A stretch of 64,000 bases of DNA from contig WBMW01005037.1 of the NCBI GenBank assembly GCA_013396635.1, forward strand, positions 1,020,665 through 1,084,664. The letters are read 5' to 3'. A program made the position numbers and the translations under genes. Shown piece by piece: positions 1-12,391 of this stretch. Within the stretch, counting starts at the first letter, position 1, and each line of letters opens with the position of its first letter. Under the pieces are notes generated by a model, which was given only the letters and a program-made list of their open reading frames with translations, did not search any database and was not told where the DNA came from. The stretch comes from Penelope pileata. Taxonomy: Eukaryota; Chordata; Aves; Galliformes; Cracidae.

Positions 1-3000
1 TTAACAAAATGAGTGATTGAAAGGTGACTTAGCATTTTGTTCAGTGTTGCAACCCCAGTGAAAAAATGATTTCTAGGATCTGGTGTTGCACAAAGAACCC
101 AAAATTTGTTAATGCACATGAACAGCTTGCCTATGAGAATGTCTGTGTGTTGTCTCTCTGGACCAGTGGTCCTTGTGCCTGTCGTTAGTGAAAACAAAGC
201 TGTGTAACATAACGTCAGATTTACAGACAGAACAGTGACATTGACTGTACGGTGTGGGCTATGAAGTGAAGATGGTTGTGCCATCTGATAAGTCTGCTAT
301 CTGTCAACCCTTTCGTGTGCTATGAAATTAAGATTGAGATGAAGTCGTCAAAGAATATTTTGGTGGGCAGAGGGTTGGAGTAATAGTTCCTAAGGTGCCA
401 CGTGGCTCCCAGGAGGGAGCAGTTCCCAGGGGCTGCTCTTAGTGCTACCTTTTGTGCATTTCCTACCTGCTTCCCACCAGCTCCTCAGGTGCAGGTTGTT
501 AGAGCTATCTCTGCATAGAAGTGTATCAGGTTAACACCAGATCCTTGGGAGTTTTGTATAGCTCAGCTTCTTTTTATGTTTCCACAAAGACAACTAGGAG
601 GACAAGAACCACCTTTATGTTGTAATTTGTTTGTCTTCAAGATTTCTACTGTAGTCAATAGAGTGAAGGAGGAGACTCCAGAGAAATTAATCTTGTTTTA
701 AAATGGTGTCTGATCTAGACCATCCCTAGGGACTGTTTACTGGAAGAGTATGTTTGCTATATGCACTGCCCACTATGGATGTGTTTTGTTGTATTGCTCT
801 GAAGATACTTACTTTTAGAATATCCCTCTTTCTTTAATGCTGATGAGATGTTTCTCAAATTGTAATGATTCCTTAAGGCTGTGGCTTTCTTTGGCCTTCA
901 CATGATATTGAACGAGTGTTATAAGATTGTACGCCATGCCCTGGGAGGAAAAAATGAGTAAAAAAATCTTCTGACTTACTGACATGCTTCAATTTTCTAG
1001 TAACTTACAGATATGAGCAAATATAGGAGCTGTAGATATGAGCAAATAAGAATAGGCAGCAAATCAGATAACAAAATTTTGAAAAGGTCAAATTAATATT
1101 TTTTTACAGCTATCTTTCACAGAATGGATGAGGCATTAAAATTCTGATTATAAGTTCTCGTGAGAATGGATTGTAATGAGAACAGGAACCAGCACATTAT
1201 GAATCCACTCTCCTGGTAATAATTTTAACTAGAACAGTAACTGGTACAAATGTAATTCATTATTTCATTCTTATGACAATTTAAAGGCTGAAATCTGGTT
1301 GTTATCCTGTGGCCTTCTTGTGCCATATCTAGGACAGTAAGATTTGACATACTGAGATACTTAACGAAACGGACGGATGTAAACTCCCTTTAGAGTCTGT
1401 CTTGACACAATTACTGCCTTCTATAGAGTTTTCAGTAAAGATTGGGTTGAAATCATGTTAAAAAGTAGTCCTGATTTGTGTTTATTTAGGACAGATGGCT
1501 AATTTAACTTGTCTGATCTCAGTTTCTTATTGGACTACATCCAGTGGTCCTTGGTAGTCTAATATCTGAATTCAACGTTTCCCGAAGCCATCAGATGCAA
1601 ATAGCAAAAGTAATTAAAGATTGCTTCAAACTGTAAATATCCATTAAAAAGTGTGAAATTTTTGCTAATAACATTTGTGGAGCTTTTGGTATTTTGAAGA
1701 GTTTTAGCTGCACTGACAGTAAAGACTGACACCAAATATGGTGAGTGGTTTTATTTGTGTTTTTTTCCCTGCTGCTTTCAAGTACCTTAAAAAAGATACT
1801 GTAACATGTCTGATGGCCACAAAACTTCTTGCCCTTGTTGAAGCAGGGGAAGGAAGGAAAGGATGGTAGGATTTGAGGAGTCGGAATTGTTTAGGATTTA
1901 GGATTGACACTTGTGGTATGTGCTGTTATCTTCTGCAGTTCCCATAGCTGTCCTTAGGCAGAGGGCTGAGAGCTCCGCACGCTCTGGCTGTCCTTTTGGG
2001 AGCCACTGATCGATGTGACCTCTTTGACTTTGGAAAATCACAGAAGACATTTCTATGACAAAATTACTGCAATCTGTCAATCGAAGTCAGCTGTGAATTT
2101 TCAAGTTACTCAGGAATTGTGCTATCTTTGTCAAAAAAATAGCTTGTTCTTAATAAATCTTTGTAACTGGGGAAAACTTTAGAACAATTACCATCTGCAT
2201 TATTATTATATTTCTATATACCATGGAGAAGATCTTGGCTTTGCTGAAGTCAGCAACAGCAACTCCTTATTGATTGTGACTGGATCATTAGGAAACATGA
2301 AATTATAAAATCCATGTTATTTGATCTTTTTTGTTCAAAACATTCAGCAAATTTCCTTAGCCCAGAGCATGTACTCCATATGGAGTTCTTCCCATTCTGC
2401 TTGTCTGCATCAGGTAAATTGCCTCTTGTGTATCACATAATAGTTTACTGTAAGTGGCTTTTTGGCATTTCCCCCATGGGATGTGCATCTTTATTAAGAT
2501 GTCCAGATGAACTCCCATGTGAAGAACTGCAACTGGAGAGCTTCCTTTTAACACCTAGCTCATGCGCAGCAAGTAATCACTGCTTCCAGTATCTGCATTA
2601 ATTTTATCAATGTCTAGAGGCATTAATGATGATCTTTATCATAATCAAAGGCTTAATAGAAGATTGTCCTGATAGTAGGAAAGACCTAAATACACACTGC
2701 GGGGATGTTTTTACAAGGGTTGCTTTAAAAGAGCTATTTATTGAGAAGTGATAAGTGTATTTGGAATTATTAAGCTGTAGATGCTAATAGATACTTCTTG
2801 TAAATAACAGCATTTTCATAAAATATCACTGTTACGTTCTTGGAAACATAATATTCTTCGCACTGTCTAGCCATATATTTGGTGTAAATCTCATCAATGA
2901 AAGTCTATTTATACCACAGAAGTTTGCAAGTTTTATCTCCAAACTTTCTGTTCTTTTCACACCCCATAATAGTCTGTGGTAAATTGCAGATTTTCTATTT

Positions 3001-6000
3001 TAAAGTTTTTCTTTTTAATACCGGGTTATCATTGCAAAAAATAAAAAACTTGCAATCAGCAAAGCTGCAGTCATAACATGTCCTGAATGATGAAATTGAG
3101 ATTCCAAGAGTAGAAGCAATAAATTATTTCCCACAAACCATAGATTAATGGAATGGTAGCAATAAACTATTCTACAAGAAAGGTCGCTGTATTAATTAGG
3201 TGATGCCTTGCGCAGTGTCAAAATGCTGTACAAGTTGGTTAAAATGAAGTGATAAATGCAGAGTAATCGTTGAGAAAATAATTTTATATGGAGACCTGCC
3301 CAGTGAGCAGCTCATCCCCGCAGTGTGTGTGGGTTGGTGAGGTAAAGGGGCTGAACTGCAGGAAAATGGGAGCAGCTGCTGTGTGCTGTGCCTGGGCAGC
3401 ACCTCTACTGCTGCTGCAGCCAGGTGCCATGCGTGGTTCTGCATGGCTCCCAGGTTGGTATTTCAGGGAAGTGTGTAAAAATAAAATGTTTATAGACCTG
3501 TATGAACATGATGAAAATTTCTACTCTAGGCTGTTGAGGGAAATATGGTGTGATATGGTGCATAATACTGAAGTGTCCTTATTTATGCTGCTGTAAAGTG
3601 GAGGGGAGGATGTGTGCGTGTTGTAGCGATTCCCTTCTGTGTTTCAGCAGCTCAGAGTCTGAGATTGGCATCCCTGATGCCTCCAGCTCTTTGTCCTCAA
3701 ATGTGGTAGCCAACACCTTGGCTGTCCTGCAGTTTCCAAGCTCTATTATGTGTACTTGCTAGGAGAAATTAACGTGAGAACAACCTGGTGGCAGAGAGCT
3801 GAGGTCAGCCCAACAGACCGCTGCATGGCTGTGCTTGTGCAGCTCTTGGCTCAGAGCAGCCGCTGCATCCCTGCGATGGAGCCTGACACACGAGCACTCT
3901 GTGCTCCTTCCCTGTTGGAGTGAGGTGTGCTTGCTGTGGGTTTTTGCCTGTTGGAAAGCACTACCCATCTATAAGACACTGGTATTTTTAATGTGAATCT
4001 TGCTGCACAGATCAAGGTAAATGTTGATGTTTCCTAGTATTCAGTTTCCTTTCTATTACAAATCAACATAACCTCACCAAGATTCAGCTTTCCAGTTGGA
4101 AATGGCTTGAAGTGGTTGATGTTGGCTCAGGGAGATTCTGGGAATCCCTCAGTCCAAGTTGAAGGAGCGTCACTGGGTTCTTGTGAACTGGGGGCTGCTC
4201 CAGCCAAAGGAGCTGCCGACAGCAGAGCAGAGGGTGAGCCATCTAATACACCTTGTTTTCATTTATTTTTCATGGCTATATGGACTTAACTGTAGACTAT
4301 TTTTGGTGCTTCAGAAGAGTGATGCAAGGTTTATTTCTATCAGATGCAGAAAAGAGATAGGAAGCGCTCGAGTTTTTACTTCAACTTCAAACGATCTCGC
4401 AAGGCAGCAGAAATTTCCGTGATGGCAAATCTCCCTTAGCTTGTAGCAGGACACAAGAACAGTCTGCATCTTGACAAACAGGATGAGCGATGCTGTTGCT
4501 GAGTGAAATTAACAAGGTAAAATGTTAACAAGTCATGGCTTCGTATTGTTCAGCCTGAGTGTAACTTGAAAAGTCAGCAATAATGGACAAGCACGACTTC
4601 TGGAAATGTGAATATATTTACATGATTTGTTAAGTAATGTTGAAGTGTTGGAGTTGCCCGTTAACAAATTATTTTTATATACTGCATAAAAAATAATAGG
4701 TCAGGGAGAATTTTAAAATTGCGCATTTTATTTTGGCTTTCAGTTCTAAGATTAAGCCATGAATTCAGCATAATAAGGGAGCAATAACCTCCTTTTGATT
4801 TGATGATATACAGCACCTTTTATGTAAACCCATGAAAAGTGATTACTGGTATCAGGAGAAAACAGCACCTTAGGGAGATTGCTATGCAGGGCAAACAGCT
4901 GGAACCAATAATCTCTGAAAAGTGTAATTGTCTCTGGATCACCATGTCTACCCTAGGGTGCTATAAGAAACATTTTTTTTTTAATTATACAAGACAATAA
5001 ATTCTTTGAAAATTTTGATTTCAAAATTTCTGGTAACCATGCACGTAGCCAGATGTTCAGCAGAAATTCTTTGATTTAGAACTTAGCAGAACTTGGTTTT
5101 GTGTGTAAATATGAGACGCTTTTTTTTTTTTTTGACACTTAAGATTAATTGTTCCATCACTTTAACTGAAGTTTAATTTAAATGAAGGCGTACATATATG
5201 TGATCTATTTGAAAGTAGTTTTTTTTCCAATTTAATTTAGAAGAAATGTAACTGCATCTTCAACAGAAATAAGTCTGGCTTTGTGGGTATTTGCATTGAT
5301 TTAATTAGATAAGCTTAGAAAAAAGAAGGGCAACTTCAGTGAAGATGGAGTGACTGTATTTTTCTTTTTCCAAATGAAAGCCTCTTGAGAAATATCCCTG
5401 TCTGCCCATCGACCTCGTGGTTGTGCCCTCCCCATTAGAGCTGTGCGTTAATGCTTCCAAGGCTGTGCTCTGTGCAGCTTGCCTACAGGCTTCACTCCTT
5501 GCAAATTCACTTCAATTACACAGCAGAAAGTATACTTTAAAAAGTGAAGTTAGACTGACCAGTCTTAAAATCTTACCTCAACCGTATTCCTCATATTTTG
5601 CTTTTATGTTATTAAGGTGAAATAACTAGACCACATCCAGAATGCAGTTCTGGTACGTGTATAATGAAGGCAGTGCAGAGCCTGGTGCCCTGAGCCATAC
5701 CCTCTGCCTGTAGCTATGCACGACTGTGGTGCTTATGTTGTGGGAGCATTTCTCTGGGTGCTAATTGCAGAATATTGAGCTCCTGGCATGGCGAGACAGT
5801 GCAATGAAACAAAAATTACTGTTTTCAGTCAGGCATCCTGCTCCCTATTGACTTGAAAGCCTTAATGTCACGTTGTATGCTATTGACTCCACAAGTGTTT
5901 CAGAGAGGCACTGTCATATGTTTGGATACCTGCTCGAGATGCCTGCATTTTATGTTTGGGACAGAATGTCAGCGTTTTCAGCATGTTAATTTTTCTGCAT

Positions 6001-8061
6001 GTATCTCCCAGAATTCCAGTGCTGCCTGCAATGCCAGTTCTGGTCTGGGTCTGAGGGGGAGCCATCCGAGAGGCATCTGGGGAAAAGGTGTTTGAGCTTT
6101 AACTGTTGAAATCTTACCTTCTGAGAGCCCTCCAGGAGGGTGTTCCATTATCTCTGCAGCTGGAGGTGCCACTGAGGCTTTCAAAGCCAGCTGTTGGACT
6201 TAACGATGTAATTTACACCTGAAACTTTTTGTTCTAACAGGTGATAATGATTAGGAGATGAATATTAAAAATGTTTGTTTTTTTTTTTCATTTTTTTCTT
6301 TTCCTTCCCAGGATGAGCTTTTAGCCAGACATGAGCACAGGCAGAATGGCTCTGTATCTAAATGCTCATTTCTCTCATCTGAAATGTCCTCTTGCAAGCA
6401 GATGTGTTATTCTTAAAGTGTCATCATAAAGCTTATCAAAAGCTTCCTGCCCCTCGAAGGAATGTCCTGGGTGACCAGAGTGTATAATGTGCATGGTAAC
6501 TGAAATATGTGAACTGGTTTGGGGTCAAACCCACTGGTTTGCTGAAAGTATTGTGAAAAGGCTCTCAGACATCTGGGACTGGTGGTTAACAGGGGTTGTG
6601 TAAGATCTGTAACTTCTTGTCACCTGTGGGAGTTTGTTATACCAACTGGTCTTGGAGCATTTGCGTCACCTACAGCATAACTGTCGTGTCCTGAAGGAAA
6701 GGACTGGGCTCCTCCTTGATGAATACCTCCTAAAGCTGTGTTGGAGGATGGGACAGAGGAGCATTTTCAGGTAGCCATCTGAATTTAGTTACTGCTCTGT
6801 ATCAGTTTATGATATCTCATATATAAATTTGGTGGTTCAAAACAAAGTTTTGTTATATGCAAGTCAAGATTTTTCCAGCTGGCGCAACTACCAGTATTTT
6901 CAGAAAACCTTGGGCTTTCCTCACCTTAGAGTTGCTCTGAATATGCATCACTGCAATTTCTGTGAGTTGAGATTTCTCATCACATCTTTCTGTAAGTATT
7001 TCTTATGTAATATTAATTATGCCTTATGATACTGGAAAGTTTTAAATTTTCATGGAACTGGACTTGCAAGTCAGGCTAGAGGGTATCACCACTGCGTGTT
7101 GAAATGCTTCTTACACAGTTTATATCTGTCTGTTGGCAAGGGGATGAATATTTGGCTTAATTGTTCTAGCCTACCTCTAATTCCTCCAGTTTTATCGTAA
7201 CTAGGACATTAAAAATCATAATGGCAGTACCTTTACGTGCCAGCTGCTAGGCTACTCATAAATTCTTCTCTGGGACCAATACTTTCTTTCTGATCTTATA
7301 TTTTATTCAGGCTTTTTTTAAAATTATTATTCATTATTCTTGTCTTTAAATGTTTCTCATGTATTCTTTTCCAAAGTAACACACTGATTTTTTTTCCTGT
7401 CTAAACCATTACGGGATATTAGAAGAATCCTAAAGTAGAGAAGGACGGACATTTAACCTCAGTGGGACAGATGGATGATGCTTTAATATTAGTAATGCAT
7501 ACAGAATTTTATTAAGTTTTCTCCAGGTCTGATGTGCTGATGCTATCTTAAGTAGCAAGAATTCATGTAATGTTGTGTTGAAATAGTGCCTTAGAGCCTC
7601 ATCACTGAGTGTAGGACACTCCCCTCCCACAAAAATACATATAGTTTCTGGACTAAAGAAGCAGTAATCCAGCTGTAAAATGTGATATGTGGAAACCAAC
7701 AGATGGAAGACATGAGAAAAGGAGCCAAAGCTGGAATAAATGATTTTATGCTGCTAGGCTTTCATTTTGAAGTGTTGCTGCAAAATTGATATGGTCACTT
7801 TTTTAAGAGGATTTAATCGTCGTTTTTGATGTTATTGGAGATGCTACAGATTCATCAAGTGCACTTTCTTTGAGATTTTGTTACCTACAGTTGTAAGAGA
7901 ACCCTTAAAGTAATGGAATTATTTTGAATTCCAATTTTCTTGATGTAGTTTTTTCCATCGTATCTTGTCTGGAAAAAAATAGAGATGGGAAGAAGTACCC
8001 CAGGGGTGCCCTGAACAGCTGCACTCTGTAAGGATCTTTGTCAGGCTTGGTGTTGTAGGAC
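1..8061. other. Gene-free unique sequence, left end
   Basis: I see no supported gene in this stretch. It is AT-rich, CpG-poor DNA with short T runs, for example a T14 at 5120-5133. Modestly GC-richer patches lie near 3290-3450 and 3780-3960, and short frames open on both strands there, which is the usual sign of composition rather than coding. One strong polypyrimidine tract followed by AG (6278-6311) is described separately. No interspersed repeat was recognisable by eye, although very old diverged copies could be missed. Confidence 0.6.
6278..6416 (+). other. Splice-acceptor-like tract with a short open segment
   Basis: A nearly pure pyrimidine tract of about 30 bases ends in CCCAG at 6307-6311, which looks like a strong vertebrate 3' splice site. 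The frame beginning GAT GAG CTT at 6312 stays open for 34 codons and stops at a TAA near 6414-6416. No clear donor follows, no protein family is recognisable, and 34 codons is an unremarkable open length. It could be the acceptor of a non-coding RNA exon, or simply a chance pyrimidine tract. Confidence that it is a real exon is low. Confidence 0.12.
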
Positions 8062-8125
8062 TGTTGAAGTTAGATGGGACCTCAGGATGTCATCTGGTAG
8101 TACCCATGCTCAATACAGATAGTGG
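8062..8125 (-). repeat. Degenerate CR1 LINE 3' tail
   Basis: On the plus strand the words GATGGGACCTCAGGATGTCA and, further on, CCCATGCTCAA follow the order of the reverse complement of a bird CR1 3' end (GGAAGGGACCTC.. GATCATCT.. CCAACCCC.. TGCTCAA). The element therefore lies on the minus strand. No terminal ATTCTATGA unit survives and only about 60 bases can be aligned by eye, so this is an old, 5'-truncated copy. A chance resemblance is possible. Confidence 0.4.
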
Positions 8126-11100
8126 CTAAACAAAAAATGCTTTACAGATTTGGCAGGGTTGCACTATAGAGCTTCCTAAATGGATAGAACTAGCAACTTC
8201 TCTCTTGGTCTTTCCTGCATTGCTTGTAGGTTGTCTCCAAGGTTCGGGTCCATTCTGAATGCACACAATAGGAATATGGATTGCAGACACAGGTTGTATG
8301 CGTGCGTTGTGCACTATTTCTAGGAATGACCAGGATAACGATGATGGACACCTGTATGGCTGTGAAAAGCTCCTGGAATTCTGCACGAGTGCGGAAAGCA
8401 GGACATCTGTCTTGTTTGAGAGACAAAAACCTGGGTGGGAAAATGAAGGTCAGATGATTCTTCATCCGGTGTAAGAAGTGGGCTCCCTGGTGGCTGAGCT
8501 GCAGCGGGATACTGGGCTGTGCGGCCAAGGCTGTGTGGGCAGCCAGTATGGGGCAGCTTGTGTTTAATCCAGCCATGTGATGTGAGTTGTGACACTGCTT
8601 GCTCTTGTTTGTTGTTTTCTTTTTTGACTTTTTTTTTTTTGTATTAAGGTTATAAAGCTTGAGAAAACATGTGTAAGGTGTCAGTGTGCCACTTTGAAAT
8701 TTTTCCACCTGGGAGAAATGCTTGATACAGTGCGACTGTCATCGTTTCTTTTTTTCCAACCTTATTTAAGAAAAAGTATCTGCAGAGTTTACCTGGAGAA
8801 ATCCTTCCAGAGCACAGTTCCTTGTGAAATGTTAATGAAATACCAGCTGTGACCAGCTCTGTGTTTTTCCTTTCAGGATCACAGCAGTAACTCCCATCAA
8901 AAACTAATATTTGATTTTTATGGCAACGTTTGGAGAGGAAGAATCCTGCTTAGGCTGCTCCAGGCTTGCCCTTTTGCTTTCCTCTTTGCTTTGTTGAGTG
9001 AAATGCAGTGGGGATGATAGCTGTGCAGACGGAGCTGCCTGCCTCCATGTTCTGAGGAAATAAACATAATATCCTGCCTTCGCGATAGATGGAAGTGCAT
9101 CGGCAGCTTTCTCGGTTAAATAACCCATGGGCTGTTTTATGTTTTAATTTAGAGTGGGGAAAGAAGTAATTCTGGAATCAGGTTAGTAAATGCTGCAGTC
9201 TAGCAATTAGGAAATTGGGGATATAGTTCACTACAGCATAGTCCATCTTTTGCCACGACTGTAAAAATTTCCTTTTTGCTTAATTCTACGATAGCACTAA
9301 TAGGAAACCTGGACACTTATAAGAAATCAGCAGTACATGTGGTAAGTTCATCTGTTTATCTCACTATTTTTTTTCAAATGTTCATTTGCAGCAAAACCAA
9401 GTCAGTGACAGATTAAAAAGAGCAAATGGTATGGTAATGGTATGTTAAAAGCTGAGAGCTCTCAGCTTTTAACACTCAAGCCCTTGGAGTGGAGGATTTT
9501 GGGGATAAGACGACTTTACTTATAGGTTAGAGAGTCTTTGTTCTGTGCCTGGCTGTTTTTTTGTTTGGCTTGGTTTTCCCTATAGCATTAGTGGATGGCA
9601 GGTTGCTCGCAAAGTAAAGACACTTAATTCTAGGGTCTCGAGCTCATAAAGCACTTTTAAAAATGCAAAGGCAGCACTCACTGGAGGCCCTTTGGCACCC
9701 GTGGCACTGTGTCAGGATTATGGATTACTGCCACTCGTGCATTTCAGTCTGAAAAATTGTGAGTTTTAGCTTTCTGAGAACACATTGATTGTAAGAGCAG
9801 TCCGTGCTACTTAAACTACTTAAACCAGGCACCCTGGGCCTCCTGAATTCACAGTAGCTATATGCTTCACTTGAGATTTGCAGCATAACTTTCAAGTGAT
9901 TTCATGAGGAAAGGAATAAAAATGAAGCTGTGATGCTTGAAGAACTATAGATCCAAAAAGGCTGTATATGTTGCTTATGGTACAGTGGATTTCCTGTTGC
10001 TTCCTCAGACTTGAAAGCGGGAAGCTGCAAGGCCAAGCAAAGCGTGTTACAGGAAACAAACAATCTTAATTCTAAATGAACTTTTAAACCCTTGACTTTT
10101 TACATTGAGCAACAGGGGGGAAAAGTATTAATGTTTATGAAAACACATGCATGGTCTGTATTGTTTAGGGGCAGGACTGACATTTGCAGAATCTTGTCAG
10201 CCCTTCAGGAGATTCATCTGTGCCAGGGAGGATCGGCCACGTTCAGCTCGCCTCCAAGTCTCTTTGTCCAAGCTGGCAAAGGCTTGCTCTTGGCCAAGGG
10301 CAATCAGCAGTGGTGTTCCCATGTTGCTGCTCTGCTTGGCTTGATGCCTGTGTGGACAGCAAAAAATAAAAAGAAAGTTTAAATTACAACCTTAAGGGTT
10401 GGCACCCGTGTGCTTCACTTGCAGAAGGTGTACCCATGACACTCAATGCAAGTACACCCATACCTGTGTTTGGAGAAGAGTTAAGAGTGTAAGGTGGTTT
10501 TGTAACGTATTTGACACCTTCTTCCACTCACGTAGACAGAGGAATTAAAACACAGGATGTTGGACTCCTACGATCAGTCTCTGTGCTGGCTAAATATAAA
10601 TATCTGTGACAAATCACACAAGGATGCTTTAATGGCAGTTGTCAGAGACATTTAAAATGGATTAGACCTTTTCAATTTTCTCTCTAATAATGAATATTTA
10701 GTGAGACTTTTTAAGCTGTTATCTATTAATTATAGTACCTAAAAATATGATCATATTCAGTCAAATAGGAATCAGCACGTGACTGTATACAAAGTATGTT
10801 CTCTGTCTAGCTGTTGTGACATAGCTTACTGCTGCATATTTTCTTTATAAATAGAAGAAATAATTTTAAGTGATGACAGCTGGTGATGAAGTTGTCTTGC
10901 CCTTGAAAGTTATAAGCAGCCTGAGATTATTAACACTAAGGAGGTAAAAGGATGGATTAATAGATAAACGTCCTGCTACTTAAATAATATATGGTAAAAT
11001 TAGATTAACAGAAACTTAGTTTTGTTATAGGCATTAATAATGTTCTAAGGATAGAAATTCAAATGAGGAAATAGAAGGCTAGTGTTTGCATTACTAAAAA

Positions 11101-11984
11101 TGCAGACCATTGTCCTTTCCTAGTGTTGTTGCTGCTTTTTGCAGAAAAGAAATTGCCCTTCTCTTTAAATTTGTTTATACTACCAAGGGTTACTCTTGCA
11201 TATTGGAAATAAATAGGGTTATATTTCTACAGCCAAAATAAATGTTTCTACCGTTGAAATAAATGACTTATTCCAACAATAGAAAGCTGATTATACGATT
11301 GATAAAGAGGCTGTCAGTCAAATAATTCTCATTTATGTATTCAAAAATCTTAACTAATAGCACAATGGAAAAAAGCTCTAGTGGCTTTATTAAATTCTTG
11401 CTGTTTGGGGTAATTCCTTTTTTTTTTGTTGCTGGACATCATCTGTTTGCAGTTATTTCCTTGAGTGAAGTGCTGGTGAGGAAGCTTAGGGTCTTTATTT
11501 TGCGTTGGTTTCTTTTTGTGTTTTCTCTTTCCCCCCTACTTGACTAACATGAGTGTACCTGTGGAATCTTTGCTTCCTTTCAATCACTGCTCGTCTATTT
11601 TCTTTAGAATAAATCAATTTTTCAGCATACAGCTTGGTGATACTGTTGTGCTCTCTAGAGGCCTGCCCCACTGACCTCCTCCAGTGATCTGTTTGCCACC
11701 CCCCTACCCTCTGCAGGCCCTTCGGACTGTCCATCTCTGCTCACCTGCTCCCAGCTCTGAGGCAGCATACACTGCTCTTGCCCCTGATTCCCTGGCTAAG
11801 GGGTTTGTCTCCTCTGGTATTAGCCAGGAGTAATTAGCTGTGGAGGCAGTGCTAGTTTTGTTTGTCCTGAACGTTTTTCCCTCTCCTGGTGGGTAGATCT
11901 AATTGCTTTTTCGAACATTTCTTTCTCTGGTGATTGAGACTGATTGAGGCTATCTGTCAGATGAGTCTCTCTAACGACTTCAGG
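8126..11984. other. Gene-free sequence between CR1 fragments
   Basis: No supported gene. The longest open frame of the whole window (172 codons, minus strand, 8190-8708) lies here, but its first part reads through an A/T-rich homopolymer that gives a lysine run. It overlaps open frames on both strands and shows no domain, so I treat it as chance. The stretch holds a perfect palindrome at 9443-9474 (separate entry) and AT-rich unique sequence from about 10.4 to 11.6 kb. Confidence 0.55.
9443..9474. repeat. Perfect 32-bp palindrome without spacer
   Basis: The 16 bases TGTTAAAAGCTGAGAG at 9443-9458 are followed directly by their exact reverse complement at 9459-9474, with GAGCTC at the centre. 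There is no spacer and no mismatch. It sits just downstream of a small imperfect tandem of ATGGT(A) units (9425-9443). No transposon ends or target duplications are visible around it. It may be a template-switch mutation, a protein-binding site or an assembly fold-back. Confidence 0.9.
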
Positions 11985-12391
11985 GCAACAGAGATGGTGA
12001 AGGGTCTAGAGAGCAAGATGTGTGAGGAGTGGCTGAAGTCCTTACCTGAGTCTCTTCTCTGAGCAAACTAAAGGCCTCATGGCAGCCTACAACTTCCACA
12101 TGAGGGGAGCAGAGGGGCAGCACTGATCTCTCTCTGGTGGCGGCAACAGCACCTGAGGGAAGGGCATGGAGCTCCATCAGGGGAAGGTCAGGTTGGGTAG
12201 CAGGAGAAGGTTCTTCGCCAGAGGATGGTGGGCATGGAACAGGCTCCCCAGGGCCGTGGATGCTGCCCCATGCTGCTGGAGTTCAGGGAATTTTCAGATG
12301 TGGCATTTGGATTTTGGGTGGTCCTCTGTGGAGAAAGGAGTTGAACTCCGTGTTCCCTGTGGGTCCCTTCCAACTGAAGGATATGCTATGA
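11985..12391 (+). repeat. CR1 LINE 3' fragment, 5'-truncated
   Basis: This is the longest CR1 copy in the window. It begins near GCAACAGAGATGGTGAAGGG and carries the recognisable end of ORF2 and the 3' UTR in order: the GGTCTAGAGAGCAAG block, CTCATGGCAGCCTACAACTT (12075-12094), GGAACAGGCTCCCCAGGG (12236-12253) and GTGGGTCCCTTCCAACT (12359-12375). It ends in a single worn GCTATGA at 12385-12391 instead of a repeated octamer. CR1 copies are normally 5'-truncated because reverse transcription starts at the 3' end. Many substitutions and small deletions relative to the remembered consensus make it an inactive, old copy. The open frames over it on both strands are passive. Confidence 0.88.

Noticed and set aside
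8190..8708. Longest open frame in the window (172 codons, minus strand)
   Set aside because: It reads through an A/T homopolymer as a lysine run, overlaps open frames on both strands, and has no domain or splice context. The length is within reach of chance for this much sequence.
8877..9017. Acceptor-like CCTTTCAG followed by 46 open codons
   Set aside because: An open length of 46 codons is common by chance, there is no matching donor, and no protein is recognised.
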